Shown here: in pieces, positions 42,809-50,777 of the stretch
Numbering within the stretch: the stretch's first letter is position 1
Layout of the letters: every line of letters begins with the position of its first letter
Notes under the pieces: model-generated
Database searches by the model: none
Told to the model about the DNA's origin: nothing
The model's input: only the letters and a program-made list of their open reading frames with translations
Translations under genes and position numbers: made by a program
Assembly: GCA_018826895.1 (NCBI GenBank)
Contig: JAHJYA010000087.1
Coordinates: 1 to 59,326 of the forward strand
DNA length: 59,326 nt
Reading direction: 5' to 3'
Origin: Gammaproteobacteria bacterium
Lineage (GTDB): Bacteria > Pseudomonadota > Gammaproteobacteria > Pseudomonadales > Pseudomonadaceae

Positions 42809-43954
42809 ATGAGCTTTGATTTCGATACGATCCATTCCCGCCTTGGCACCGGCAGCACCAAGTGGAGCCGTTACCCGGACGATGTCCTGCCGATGTGGAT
42901 CGCCGATATGGACTTCGCGGCGCCCCCCGCCGTGCTGCACGCGCTGCGTGAGCGTCTCGACCAGCAGATTCTCGGCTACAGCGTGGCAGGCCCGCAGGTA
43001 CGTGAGGCCATCGTTGCCGACCTGTGGGCCAAATACGCCTGGCGTGTGCAGCCTGACGAGCTGTTGTTTCTGCCCGGCGTCGAGCCGGGTTTCAACATGG
43101 CCCTGCACGCCTTCGTACAGCCCGGCCAGCCAGTGGTGCTGCAAACCCCCAACTATCGCCCTATTCGCCTGGCGCCCGGCCACTGGAATCTGCCGCGTGT
43201 TGAGGTGCCGTTCGAGTTGCGCAACGGTGAATACCTCACCCCGCTACCAGCCCTGCGGACGGCGCTGAGCGGTGCCGGTGCCCTGCTGCTGAGCAACCCG
43301 CACAACCCCATCGGCAAAGTCTTCCCGCACGAAGAACTGCTGGCCGTGGCCAATGCCTGCCTGGACAGCGGTGCATTGATCATCAGCGACGAAATCCATG
43401 CCCAGCTGTGCTTCGACGGCCGCCGTCATATCCCTACCGCCAGCCTCAGCCCCGAGATTGCCCAGCGCACCATCACCCTGATGTCGGCGAGCAAGGCCTA
43501 CAACGTCGCCGGCTTGAAGACCTGCTTTGCTGTGGTGCAGAACGCCGAGGTGCGCAAGCGCTTCAATGCGGCGCGTTGTGGCATGGTCGACAGCGTCAGC
43601 CCCCTGGGGCTGGAAGCTACCCGTGCAGCCTACAGCCAATGCGGCGAGTGGCTGGCGGCGCTGCTTCAGTACCTGCAAGCGAACCGCGACTACCTGTTCG
43701 ATGCCGTGCACAGCCGGTTGCCCGGCGTGGTCATGCATGCGCCGCAAGGCACCTTCCTGGCCTGGCTGGATTGCAGCGCCTTGGGCCTGAACGACCCCCA
43801 TGCATTCTTCCTGGAGCAGGCCAAGGTCGGGTTGAGCGCGGGGATCGAGTTTTGTGATGACAGCCAGCAGTTCGTCCGCCTGAACTTCGGCTGCCCACGG
43901 GCAATGCTGGAAGAGGGCGTGCAGCGCATGGAGCGGGCACTGAGCCAGCGCTGA
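42809..43954 (+). CDS. patB: PatB/MalY-type cystathionine beta-lyase (PLP)
   Basis: A 381-residue fold-type-I PLP enzyme. The opening FDFDTIHSRLGTGSTKWSRYP and MWIADMDFA are diagnostic for MalY/PatB C-S lyases. LLSNPHNPIGKVF, IISDEIHAQLCF (PLP Asp) and SASKAYNVAGLKTCF (Schiff-base Lys) are intact. It would cleave cystathionine, cystine or other cysteine conjugates to a thiol, pyruvate and ammonia. It sits in a cassette with D-cysteine desulfhydrase and a cystine-type ABC importer, so cysteine-derived sulfur acquisition is the likely role. Confidence 0.9.
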   Translation: MSFDFDTIHSRLGTGSTKWSRYPDDVLPMWIADMDFAAPPAVLHALRERLDQQILGYSVAGPQVREAIVADLWAKYAWRVQPDELLFLPGVEPGFNMALHAFVQPGQPVVLQTPNYRPIRLAPGHWNLPRVEVPFELRNGEYLTPLPALRTALSGAGALLLSNPHNPIGKVFPHEELLAVANACLDSGALIISDEIHAQLCFDGRRHIPTASLSPEIAQRTITLMSASKAYNVAGLKTCFAVVQNAEVRKRFNAARCGMVDSVSPLGLEATRAAYSQCGEWLAALLQYLQANRDYLFDAVHSRLPGVVMHAPQGTFLAWLDCSALGLNDPHAFFLEQAKVGLSAGIEFCDDSQQFVRLNFGCPRAMLEEGVQRMERALSQR

Positions 43955-44007
43955 ACCGCGCCTGGGCGCTGCAGGATGAGGGAGCAGCGCCCTGCATCGG
44001 GGCGGGC

Positions 44008-44202
44008 TTACCGCTTGGTGATGGATACTTCCGTGGACTTCACAAAGGCAATCACCTCGCTGCCCCACTGCAATTCCAGGTCTCGTACCGAGCGGGTGGT
44101 GATCACCGAGGTATCAATGCCGGATGCAGTTTGCACGTCGATCTCAGACACCACCTCCTCCAGGACGATTTCTTTGACCACGCCCTTGAACTGATTACGT
44201 AC
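44008..44202 (-). pseudogene. ssuF: Truncated SsuF-like TOBE (molybdopterin-binding) gene
   Basis: The minus-strand frame from VRNQFKGVVKEIVLEEVVSE through SVITTRSVRDLELQW to FVKSTEVSITKR is a nearly complete Mop/TOBE domain. It closely resembles SsuF of the pseudomonad sulfonate operon. The first seven or so codons are missing: upstream of VRNQ the frame reads unrelated sequence with no ATG, GTG or TTG start, exactly where the dcyD promoter region begins. The body is otherwise uninterrupted to a TAA at 44008, so truncation seems recent. Confidence 0.75.
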
Positions 44203-44261
44203 TTGTTGCCGTCGCCCCCACAGACCTAAAGTGATGAGCTTTCGACTTACCAGAGGCTTCC

Positions 44262-45254
44262 ATGCTCACGACCGCCCTCGCCCGTTTTCCCCGCCTGGAG
44301 CTGGTTTCCCAGCCCACGCCGCTGCATCGCCTGCCACGCCTCTCGCAGCAACTGGGCCGGGATATATGGATCAAGCGTGATGACCTTACGCCGCTGGCGC
44401 TCGGTGGCAACAAGGCGCGCAAGCTGGAGTATCTCGCCGCCGATTCGCAGGCCAGAGGCGCTGACGTGCTGGTCACGGCAGGCGCCATTCAATCCAACCA
44501 TGTGCGGCAAACCGCAGCGGTCGCAGCGCAACTGGGCATGGGTTGTCTCGCCCTGCTGGAAAATCCCATCGACAGCCAGAGCGACGACTACCTGGGCAAT
44601 GGCAATCGCCTGCTGCTGGATCTATTTGGCGGCGAGGTGGAAAACGTCGCCAACCTGGACAATGCCGACCAGCTGCTGGAAGCCGCCTGCCAGCGGCTCA
44701 GCGCAACCGGGCGTCGCCCCTACCTGGTGCCAATCGGCGGCTCCAATGCCCTGGGCGCGCTCGGCTACGTGCGTGGCGGGCTGGAGCTGGCCGAGCAGAT
44801 CGCCGCCAGCGGCCAGGATTTCGCCGCCGTGGTACTGGCCTCCGGCAGCGCCGGCACTCATGCCGGGCTGGCCCTGGCGCTGGAAAGTGCACGCCCCGGC
44901 ACACGCGTGATCGGCGTCACCGTTTCGCGCAGCGAGGCGGCACAAAAACCCAAGGTTGAAGGTCTACTCCAGCGCACAACTGAACTACTGGGCGTGGAGA
45001 TGCCGCAAGGGCTGAACCTGGAGCTGTGGGACGCCTATTTCTCACCGCGCTACGGCGAAGCCAACGCCGCCGGACTCGAGGCCATCTGCCTGCTGGCGCG
45101 CCTGGAAGCGATCCTGCTCGACCCGGTCTACACTGGCAAAGCCTTCGCCGGGCTGCTCGATGGCCTGAAGCGTGGTGCCTTCCCAGGCGACGGACCGCTG
45201 CTGTTCCTGCACACAGGCGGCTCGCCAGCCCTCTTCGCCTACAAGCAAAAATGA
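44262..45254 (+). CDS. dcyD: D-cysteine desulfhydrase DcyD
   Basis: A 330-residue PLP enzyme of the ACC-deaminase/D-cysteine desulfhydrase family. [35 protein letters not shown] (PLP Lys in GGNKARK), [12 protein letters not shown] and [14 protein letters not shown] are intact. Length matches the family. It converts D-cysteine to pyruvate, sulfide and ammonia. As in enterobacteria, it is adjacent to the fliY/yecS/yecC-type cystine transporter, which supplies substrate. A ribosome site (AGAGG) precedes the ATG. Confidence 0.92.
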   Translation: MLTTALARFPRLELVSQPTPLHRLPRLSQQLGRDIWIKRDDLTPLALGGNKARKLEYLAADSQARGADVLVTAGAIQSNHVRQTAAVAAQLGMGCLALLENPIDSQSDDYLGNGNRLLLDLFGGEVENVANLDNADQLLEAACQRLSATGRRPYLVPIGGSNALGALGYVRGGLELAEQIAASGQDFAAVVLASGSAGTHAGLALALESARPGTRVIGVTVSRSEAAQKPKVEGLLQRTTELLGVEMPQGLNLELWDAYFSPRYGEANAAGLEAICLLARLEAILLDPVYTGKAFAGLLDGLKRGAFPGDGPLLFLHTGGSPALFAYKQK

Positions 45255-45260
45255 ATATAC

Positions 45261-45279
45261 AAATAATTTTTAATTATTT
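45261..45279. promoter_or_regulatory. AT-rich perfect palindrome before the cystine transporter
   Basis: AAATAATT-TTT-AATTATTT lies in the 83-base gap between dcyD and the binding-protein gene. It is a candidate operator, or a weak terminator/promoter element. Confidence 0.45.
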
Positions 45280-45337
45280 AGTAGCATAAGAATTTCCACC
45301 TAAAGTGGCGCCATATTTCCACTTGCACGAGGTCACC

Positions 45338-46135
45338 ATGACATTCTCCACCCTGCGTCGCCATTTCCTCTTCGCTAGCCTGGCCCTCATGTTGGGCGCC
45401 AGCCTCAGCGCACCGAGCTTCGCCGCCGACCTGCTCGATGACATCAAGGCCCGTGGTGCGATCAAGGTCGGCCTTGAAGGGACCTACCCGCCCTTCAACT
45501 ACCAGGACGAGAGCGGTAAGTTGACCGGCTTCGAAGTCGAGCTGGCCGAAGCGTTGGCCAAGGAATTGGGGGTCAAGGCCGAGTTCCAGCCGAGCAAATG
45601 GGACGGCATCCTTGCCGCGCTGGAATCCAAGCGCCTGGACGTGGTGATCAACCAGGTGACCATCTCCGACGAGCGCAAGAAGAAATACGACTTTTCCACC
45701 CCCTACACCGTCTCCGGTATCCAGGCACTGACCCGCAAGGCCGATGGCGAGAGCATCAAGAACGCCCAGGACCTGGCCGGCAAGAAAGTCGGCGTGGGCC
45801 TGGGCACCAACTACGAACAGTGGCTGAAGGACAATGTGCCGCAGGCCGATATTCGCACCTACGACGATGACCCCACCAAACTTCAGGACCTCAATGTCGG
45901 TCGCATCGACGTGATCCTGGTGGATCGCCTGGCGGCCTTCGAGATGGTCGAGAAAACCGGTGGCCGCCTGGCCGTGGCCGGCGAAGCCTTCTCCCGCCAG
46001 GAAGCCGGCATCACCCTGCGCAAGGGCAACCCGGCGCTACTGGCTGCCATTGACCAGGCGTTGGCCAAGCTGAGTGCCGACGGCACCCTCAAGCAACTGT
46101 CCGAGAAATGGTTCAAGGCTGACGTCACCCGATGA
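45338..46135 (+). CDS. tcyJ: Cystine-binding periplasmic protein (TcyJ/FliY-like)
   Basis: A 265-residue solute-binding protein of the amino-acid type 3 family. The Sec signal is TLRRHFLFASLALMLGASLS with cleavage after SFAA. The mature part begins DLLDDIKARGAIKVGLEGTYPPFNY. DVVINQVTISDERKKKYDFSTPY is typical of the cystine/diaminopimelate binder. The ATG at 45338 gives a normal signal peptide. The longer start at 45305 does not. It captures L-cystine for the permease and ATPase encoded next. The stop overlaps the permease start by four bases. Confidence 0.92.
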   Translation: MTFSTLRRHFLFASLALMLGASLSAPSFAADLLDDIKARGAIKVGLEGTYPPFNYQDESGKLTGFEVELAEALAKELGVKAEFQPSKWDGILAALESKRLDVVINQVTISDERKKKYDFSTPYTVSGIQALTRKADGESIKNAQDLAGKKVGVGLGTNYEQWLKDNVPQADIRTYDDDPTKLQDLNVGRIDVILVDRLAAFEMVEKTGGRLAVAGEAFSRQEAGITLRKGNPALLAAIDQALAKLSADGTLKQLSEKWFKADVTR

Positions 46136-46800
46136 TCGAGTCCGCCCTTCAGCTGGCTCTGGAGTCCGCGCCCTTTTTACTCAAGGGTGCGTACTACACG
46201 GTCGTACTCAGCCTGGGTGGCATGTTCTTCGGCCTGCTGCTGGGCTTCGCCCTGGCGGTTGGGCGGTTGTATGGCCCGGCGCCCGTGCGCTGGCTCACCC
46301 GTCTCTATGTATCGTTCTTCCGTGGCACACCGCTGTTGGTGCAGTTGTTCCTGATCTATTACGGCCTGCCGCAATTGGGCATACAGCTCGACCCGTTGCC
46401 GGCTGCGTTGATCGGTTTCTCGCTGAACATGGCGGCCTACACCTCGGAGATTCTCCGCGCCGCCATCGCCTCCATCGACCGCGGCCAATGGGAAGCAGCC
46501 GCCAGCATCGGCATGAGCAAGGCGCAGACGCTGTACCGCGCGATCCTGCCGCAGGCTGCGCGCACGGCTCTGCCGCCGTTGGGCAACAGCTTTATTTCGC
46601 TGGTCAAGGACTCCGCCCTGGCCGCCACCATCCAGGTACCGGAACTGTTCCGTCAGGCGCAGTTGATCACCGCGCGCACCTTCGAGATTTTCACCATGTA
46701 CCTGGCGGCCGCGCTGATCTACTGGGCGCTGGCCAGCATCCTTGCGCACTTCCAGGCGCGCCTTGAGGCCAGGGTCAACCGGCACGAGCAGGACAACTGA
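46132..46800 (+). CDS. tcyL: Cystine ABC transporter permease (TcyL/YecS-like)
   Basis: A 222-residue HisM-type polar amino acid permease with about five transmembrane helices. The family loop SFFRGTPLLVQLFLIYYGLPQL and the EAA motif (EAAASIGMSKAQTLYRAILPQA) for contact with the ATPase are present. Its stop codon TGA shares its last base with the ATG of the ATPase gene. Acts in the inner membrane with TcyJ and TcyN. Confidence 0.92.
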   Translation: MIESALQLALESAPFLLKGAYYTVVLSLGGMFFGLLLGFALAVGRLYGPAPVRWLTRLYVSFFRGTPLLVQLFLIYYGLPQLGIQLDPLPAALIGFSLNMAAYTSEILRAAIASIDRGQWEAAASIGMSKAQTLYRAILPQAARTALPPLGNSFISLVKDSALAATIQVPELFRQAQLITARTFEIFTMYLAAALIYWALASILAHFQARLEARVNRHEQDN

Positions 46801-47555
46801 TGATTTCCGTGCGCAATCTGCGAAAAGCCTTCGGCAGCAACGAAGTACTCAAGGGCATCGATCTGGACGTGGCCGCCGGCGAAGTCGTGGCCATCATCGG
46901 CCCCAGCGGCTCGGGCAAGACCACCCTGCTGCGCTGTCTCAACCTGCTGGAGCAACCCAGCAGCGGGCAGATCACCGTGGGCGATATCCATATCGATGCG
47001 GATAAGCCGCTGAAGAACCAGCAAAAGCTGATCCGGGAACTACGTCAGCATGCTGGTTTCGTGTTCCAGAACTTCAACCTGTTTCCCCATCGCACAGCGC
47101 TGGAGAACGTCATCGAAGGTCCGGTGCAGGTGAAGAAGCAAGCGCATGAGCAGGCACTTGCCCAAGGCCGCGCGCTGCTGGCCAAGGTGGGCCTGAGCGG
47201 CAAGGAGGACGCGTACCCCAAGCGCCTCTCCGGCGGCCAGCAGCAGCGTGTGGCCATCGCCCGCGCCCTGGCGATGCAGCCAGAAGTCATTCTCTTCGAC
47301 GAACCCACCTCGGCCCTTGACCCGGAACTGGTCGGCGAGGTGCTGACCACCATCCGCGATCTTGCCGAGGAAAAACGCACCATGGTCATTGTCACCCACG
47401 AGATGGCGTTTGCTCGCGATGTGGCGAACCGGGTGATCTTCATCGACAGCGGCGTGATCGTTGAGCAAGGCGAGGCCAAAAGCCTGTTCTCTGCGCCGCA
47501 GCACGAGCGCACGCGTCAGTTTCTCAGCAAATTCCTGCTCGACCACTCGCTCTGA
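46800..47555 (+). CDS. tcyN: Cystine ABC transporter ATPase (TcyN/YecC-like)
   Basis: A 251-residue ABC ATPase. Walker A is GPSGSGKTT (about 39-47), the Q-loop is FVFQNFNLFPH, the signature is LSGGQQQRVAIARAL, Walker B plus Glu is VILFDEPTSALD, and the H-loop is VTHEM. It powers cystine import by the preceding permease and binding protein. All three genes overlap, so they form one operon, perhaps extending from dcyD. Confidence 0.93.
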   Translation: MISVRNLRKAFGSNEVLKGIDLDVAAGEVVAIIGPSGSGKTTLLRCLNLLEQPSSGQITVGDIHIDADKPLKNQQKLIRELRQHAGFVFQNFNLFPHRTALENVIEGPVQVKKQAHEQALAQGRALLAKVGLSGKEDAYPKRLSGGQQQRVAIARALAMQPEVILFDEPTSALDPELVGEVLTTIRDLAEEKRTMVIVTHEMAFARDVANRVIFIDSGVIVEQGEAKSLFSAPQHERTRQFLSKFLLDHSL

Positions 47556-47594
47556 ACCGACACAAGGCGTGACCTTGAAGGTCCCTATGGCCGA

Positions 47595-47870
47595 AAACTT
47601 GAGCGCCCCGAATGCGCCGCGGGTTTGCCGTCGATGGTCTGGCGCAGCTCGGCCGGCAGGGTGTCACCGCCCTCTTCCGGCAGCTCCTAAGCCAACAACA
47701 TAGAGCCCAGGCTGGTTGAGCACATGGATCTGCAGCGGGCCGAAGCGGCGGCTGAAGGCGCTCTGTTGCTCGGGGGTGAAGCGCTGATCACGGAACACCA
47801 GCAGGGCGTGATCGAGAAGCGCCAATCGGCGCATCACTGCAGACGAACCGATACACCGGCCCGGAATCAA
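47595..47870 (-). pseudogene. Decayed TauD/AtsK-type dioxygenase, copy 2
   Basis: The minus-strand fragments read LLDHALLVFRDQRFTPEQQ and then SAFSRRFGPLQIHVLNQ. A deletion of about 130 bases relative to copy 1 then joins to SLGSMLLA, an in-frame TAG, ELPEEGGDT, a second deletion and LPAELRQTIDGKPAAHS, after which homology stops. It is clearly dead. It lies in the same orientation as copy 1 (42207-42714), so the two copies bracket the 4.8-kb cysteine/cystine block as direct repeats. It explains the 329-base gap 47556-47884. Confidence 0.85.
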
Positions 47871-47884
47871 GTGCGGCGCGCCGA

Positions 47885-48226
47885 TCAGTCGTCGCGCGTC
47901 AGCACCTCAAGCAGCTCGATCTCGAAAATCAGGTTGCTGTGGGGTTTGATGTGCGCGCCCATCTGGCGCTCGCCATAGCCCAAATGCGCAGGGACGAACA
48001 GGCGGCGCTTGCCACCGACTTTCATACCCATTAGGCCCTGGTCCCAGCCTTTAATCACCCGCCCTGTGCCGATCACGCATTGGAAGGGGCGGCCTTTCTC
48101 CACGGACGAGTCGAAGACCGTACCGTCTTCCAGAGTGCCGTGATAGTGGGTGGTGATGAGCGCACCCTTGACCACGGCTTTGCCGTCGCCCAGCTGCAGG
48201 TCGGTGATGTCGAGGGAGTCGGTCAT
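47885..48226 (-). CDS. FKBP-type peptidyl-prolyl isomerase
   Basis: A 113-residue single-domain FKBP. HYHGTLEDGTVFDSS, IGTGRVIKGWDQGLMGMKVGGKRRL and HLGYGERQMG ... NLIFEIELLEV give the complete FK506-binding core, with the active-site aromatic and Asp residues in place. No signal peptide, so it is cytosolic. Alone by spacing. It likely accelerates folding at Xaa-Pro bonds. Confidence 0.93.
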   Translation of the reverse strand: MTDSLDITDLQLGDGKAVVKGALITTHYHGTLEDGTVFDSSVEKGRPFQCVIGTGRVIKGWDQGLMGMKVGGKRRLFVPAHLGYGERQMGAHIKPHSNLIFEIELLEVLTRDD

Positions 48227-48297
48227 GACGAGGGGCCTGTGGCAGATAAGGCCCCTATTGTCGCGCGGCCAGGCAAGGCTGCCCAGCCGTGTGTGGT

Positions 48298-49320
48298 TTA
48301 TGCGCTGGGCAATTCCAGCGCCACCCGACCGCGGCTCGGGCAGGTTTCCATGTACTCGTGGGCTGCCACGAAGTCATCGAAGGCAAACACCTTGTCTACC
48401 ATTGGGGTCAGCAGGTGATCGCGGGTCAGTTGGTTGATGTGCTCAAGCGCACGCCGCACCGCCTCGTAGTTCTGCTCGATGCCCAGCTCACAGTGCCCAG
48501 TGAAGTCCAGCACGCAATGACGGAAGAACTGCAGGTGCTTCTTGAAGGCAGCGCATGCGGGAAACGCAGCGTCATTGCCGCCATTGATGCCATACAGGAT
48601 CAGCTTGCCACGAGTAGCGGCCACATCACCGAGCAGCTTCATCTGCGGGCCGGCGCACTGGTCGAGGATGACCTCAACGCCCTTACCATCGGTGTAGCGC
48701 TCGATCTCCAGCACCAGGTCCTGCTCCTCGGTGACGATGACCTTGTCGGCACCCAGCTCGCGCAGAAAATCACGGTCAGCTGGGTAGGACGTCGAGACAA
48801 TCACCTTGGCCCCCAGCGCCTTGGCCAGTTGCACGGTTTGTGGCGCCAGGCAGCGGCTGGCTTCAGTAATCAGCACATGTTGACCAGGCTTGAGCTGCGC
48901 CAAGTCCATCAGGGCGAAATAGCCGAACAGCAGCCCACTGTAGTGCACTGCAGCTTGCACGGGCGTGAGCAATTCTGGGTAGCGCGTCAGCGCATAGCGA
49001 GGCATCAGCACCAGGTCGCCCCAGGCCGGATAGCGGTTCGGCGTGCTGGCCGGAAAGGCGGCAATCGCAGTGCCCACTGGCAGGTCATCGACACCCTCGC
49101 CCAGCACTTCGACCGTGCCAGCCAGCTCAAAACCCATACCAGCGGGCAACTGCGCCTGCTCGTTGGCCAGGTTCTGGCGCCACAATACGTCGTTCCAGCC
49201 GAGGCCCAGGGCCTGCACACGCACCAGCACCTCGCCGGGGCCAGGGGTGGGCGTAGCCACCTCTTCACATTGCAGTACGCTGGTTTCGCCAAACTTATGA
49301 AAACGGATCATGCGGGACAT
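48298..49320 (-). CDS. Zinc-independent MDR oxidoreductase (quinone reductase-like)
   Basis: A 340-residue medium-chain dehydrogenase/reductase. The GroES-like N-terminal domain has PGPGEVLVRVQALGLGWNDVLWRQ, the position where zinc alcohol dehydrogenases have Cys and here has Asn, so there is no catalytic zinc. The Rossmann domain (about 145-260) has an unusual ITEASRCLAPQTVQLAKALGA in place of the common GAAGGVG loop. This suggests altered cofactor binding. Divergent from the LysR gene at 49538, which likely regulates it. Substrate unknown, perhaps enones or quinones. Confidence 0.86.
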   Translation of the reverse strand: MSRMIRFHKFGETSVLQCEEVATPTPGPGEVLVRVQALGLGWNDVLWRQNLANEQAQLPAGMGFELAGTVEVLGEGVDDLPVGTAIAAFPASTPNRYPAWGDLVLMPRYALTRYPELLTPVQAAVHYSGLLFGYFALMDLAQLKPGQHVLITEASRCLAPQTVQLAKALGAKVIVSTSYPADRDFLRELGADKVIVTEEQDLVLEIERYTDGKGVEVILDQCAGPQMKLLGDVAATRGKLILYGINGGNDAAFPACAAFKKHLQFFRHCVLDFTGHCELGIEQNYEAVRRALEHINQLTRDHLLTPMVDKVFAFDDFVAAHEYMETCPSRGRVALELPSA

Positions 49321-49537
49321 CGTTAACCTCTGTCTGATCGCGGATTAACACTTCGATGGGTGTGGACTCTATCTGCTGAGCGTCACGAGCACCACCCGCC
49401 CCTATTGATAGTCGACATGCCTGACAGTGATCCGCTGCCCAACACCGAGGCTGTGGCTTTCCTTTCCTCGCCCGCTACTCGTACTATGTCGCGGTTCAGA
49501 CCTGCCGCTTCAGGTCGCTCCATCGCAAGGGTACCGG

Positions 49538-50452
49538 ATGAACCGCAACGACCTGCGCCGCCTCGACCTCAACCTGCTGATTGTCTTCGAAACGCTGATG
49601 CACGAGCGCAGCGTGACGCGCGCGGCCGAGAAACTGTTTCTCGGCCAACCGGCGATCAGTGCTGCACTGTCGCGGCTGCGTAGCCTGTTCGATGACCCGC
49701 TGTTCGTGCGTACTGGCCGCAGCATGGAGCCCACCGCACGGGCCCAGGAAATCTTCGCCCTGCTTTCCCCGGCGCTGGACTCGATTTCCACGGCGGTAAG
49801 CCGCGCCGCTGAATTTGACCCCGCCACCAGCACAGCGGTGTTTCGTATCGGCCTGTCGGATGACGTCGAATTTGCCTTGTTGCCTGCCTTGCTGCGCCGC
49901 TTACGCGCGGAAGCGCCCGGAGTGGTGCTGGTGATCCGCCGGGCCAATTACCTGCTGATGCCCAACCTGCTGGCCTCTGGCGAGATTTCCGTGGGCGTCA
50001 GCTACACCGAGGAACTGCCCGCCAACGCCAAGCGTAAAACCCTGCGTCGCAGCCGCCCCCGCTTGTTGCGTGCCGATGCGGTGCCCGGCGCCATGAGCCT
50101 GGACACCTACTGCGCGCGCCCCCACGTGTTGGTCTCGTTTGCCGGCGACCTCAACGGTTTTATCGACGATCAACTGCAGGGGATGGGCCGCTCACGCAAG
50201 GTGGTGCTGGCGGTGCCGCAATTCAACGGCCTGGGCACCCTGCTCGCCGGCACCGACCTGGTGGCAGTCGTCCCCGACTACACCGCCGCGGCCCTTACCG
50301 CCGCAGGCGGCCTGCGTGCCGAGGACCTGCCACTGGATGCGCAAAGCTTCGAGCTGTCGATGGCCTGGCGCGGCGCCCAGGACAATGACCCTGCAGAACG
50401 CTGGCTGCGTGCGCGTATTCAGATGTTTTTTGGCGACCCTGAGAGTCTTTAG
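49538..50452 (+). CDS. LysR-family regulator (NodD/LeuO-like group)
   Basis: A 304-residue LysR protein. The start NRNDLRRLDLNLLIVFETLMHERSVTRAAEKLFLGQPAISAALSRLRSLFDDPLFVRTG is typical of the NodD/LeuO/SyrM-like branch. The effector domain follows. The ATG at 49538 is used because the 37 codons before it are unrelated. Divergent partner of the MDR oxidoreductase, with a 217-base shared control region. Confidence 0.9.
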   Translation: MNRNDLRRLDLNLLIVFETLMHERSVTRAAEKLFLGQPAISAALSRLRSLFDDPLFVRTGRSMEPTARAQEIFALLSPALDSISTAVSRAAEFDPATSTAVFRIGLSDDVEFALLPALLRRLRAEAPGVVLVIRRANYLLMPNLLASGEISVGVSYTEELPANAKRKTLRRSRPRLLRADAVPGAMSLDTYCARPHVLVSFAGDLNGFIDDQLQGMGRSRKVVLAVPQFNGLGTLLAGTDLVAVVPDYTAAALTAAGGLRAEDLPLDAQSFELSMAWRGAQDNDPAERWLRARIQMFFGDPESL

Positions 50453-50536
50453 GTTTCGTCGGGCAGGCTGTTTAACTGATCATTTCTGCCTTTCCACAAA
50501 CCATGGAGCTCCACTCACTTCCAGTGGATTGCTACA

Positions 50537-50590
50537 TTGGGGGCACATCTGAGGGCATGCTTTGGATGGTTTGAAAAGGATGCCCCCAGC
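50537..50590. repeat. Repeated GGGGGCA-type motifs, possible integrase arm sites
   Basis: TTGGGGGCACA (from 50537) and TGAGGGCATG (from 50550) are direct copies. AGGATGCCCCCAG (50578-50590) is an inverted copy. Clusters of GGGGGCAT words are what I recall from attachment regions of P4-type integrases, though no integrase gene lies in this window. Nearby TCCACT...AGTGGA (50510-50528) is another small dyad. The rest of the gap 50453-50777 shows no gene. Confidence 0.45.
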
Positions 50591-50777
50591 CTAAGGTCCA
50601 ACAGTCTCCTTCATCGAAAACTCACCCGTTGTCAATGAGATCAGCAATGTTCACAGCGAGGTTCCCTATCATTTGCGATCCGGAGGATAGCGAAACAATG
50701 GCTGAGGTCGAGTCTCGGATTCCCCGTCCTAGAACCTTCATTACGTTATTTCCAGCGTTACGCGTTGGCGTTGAGTA

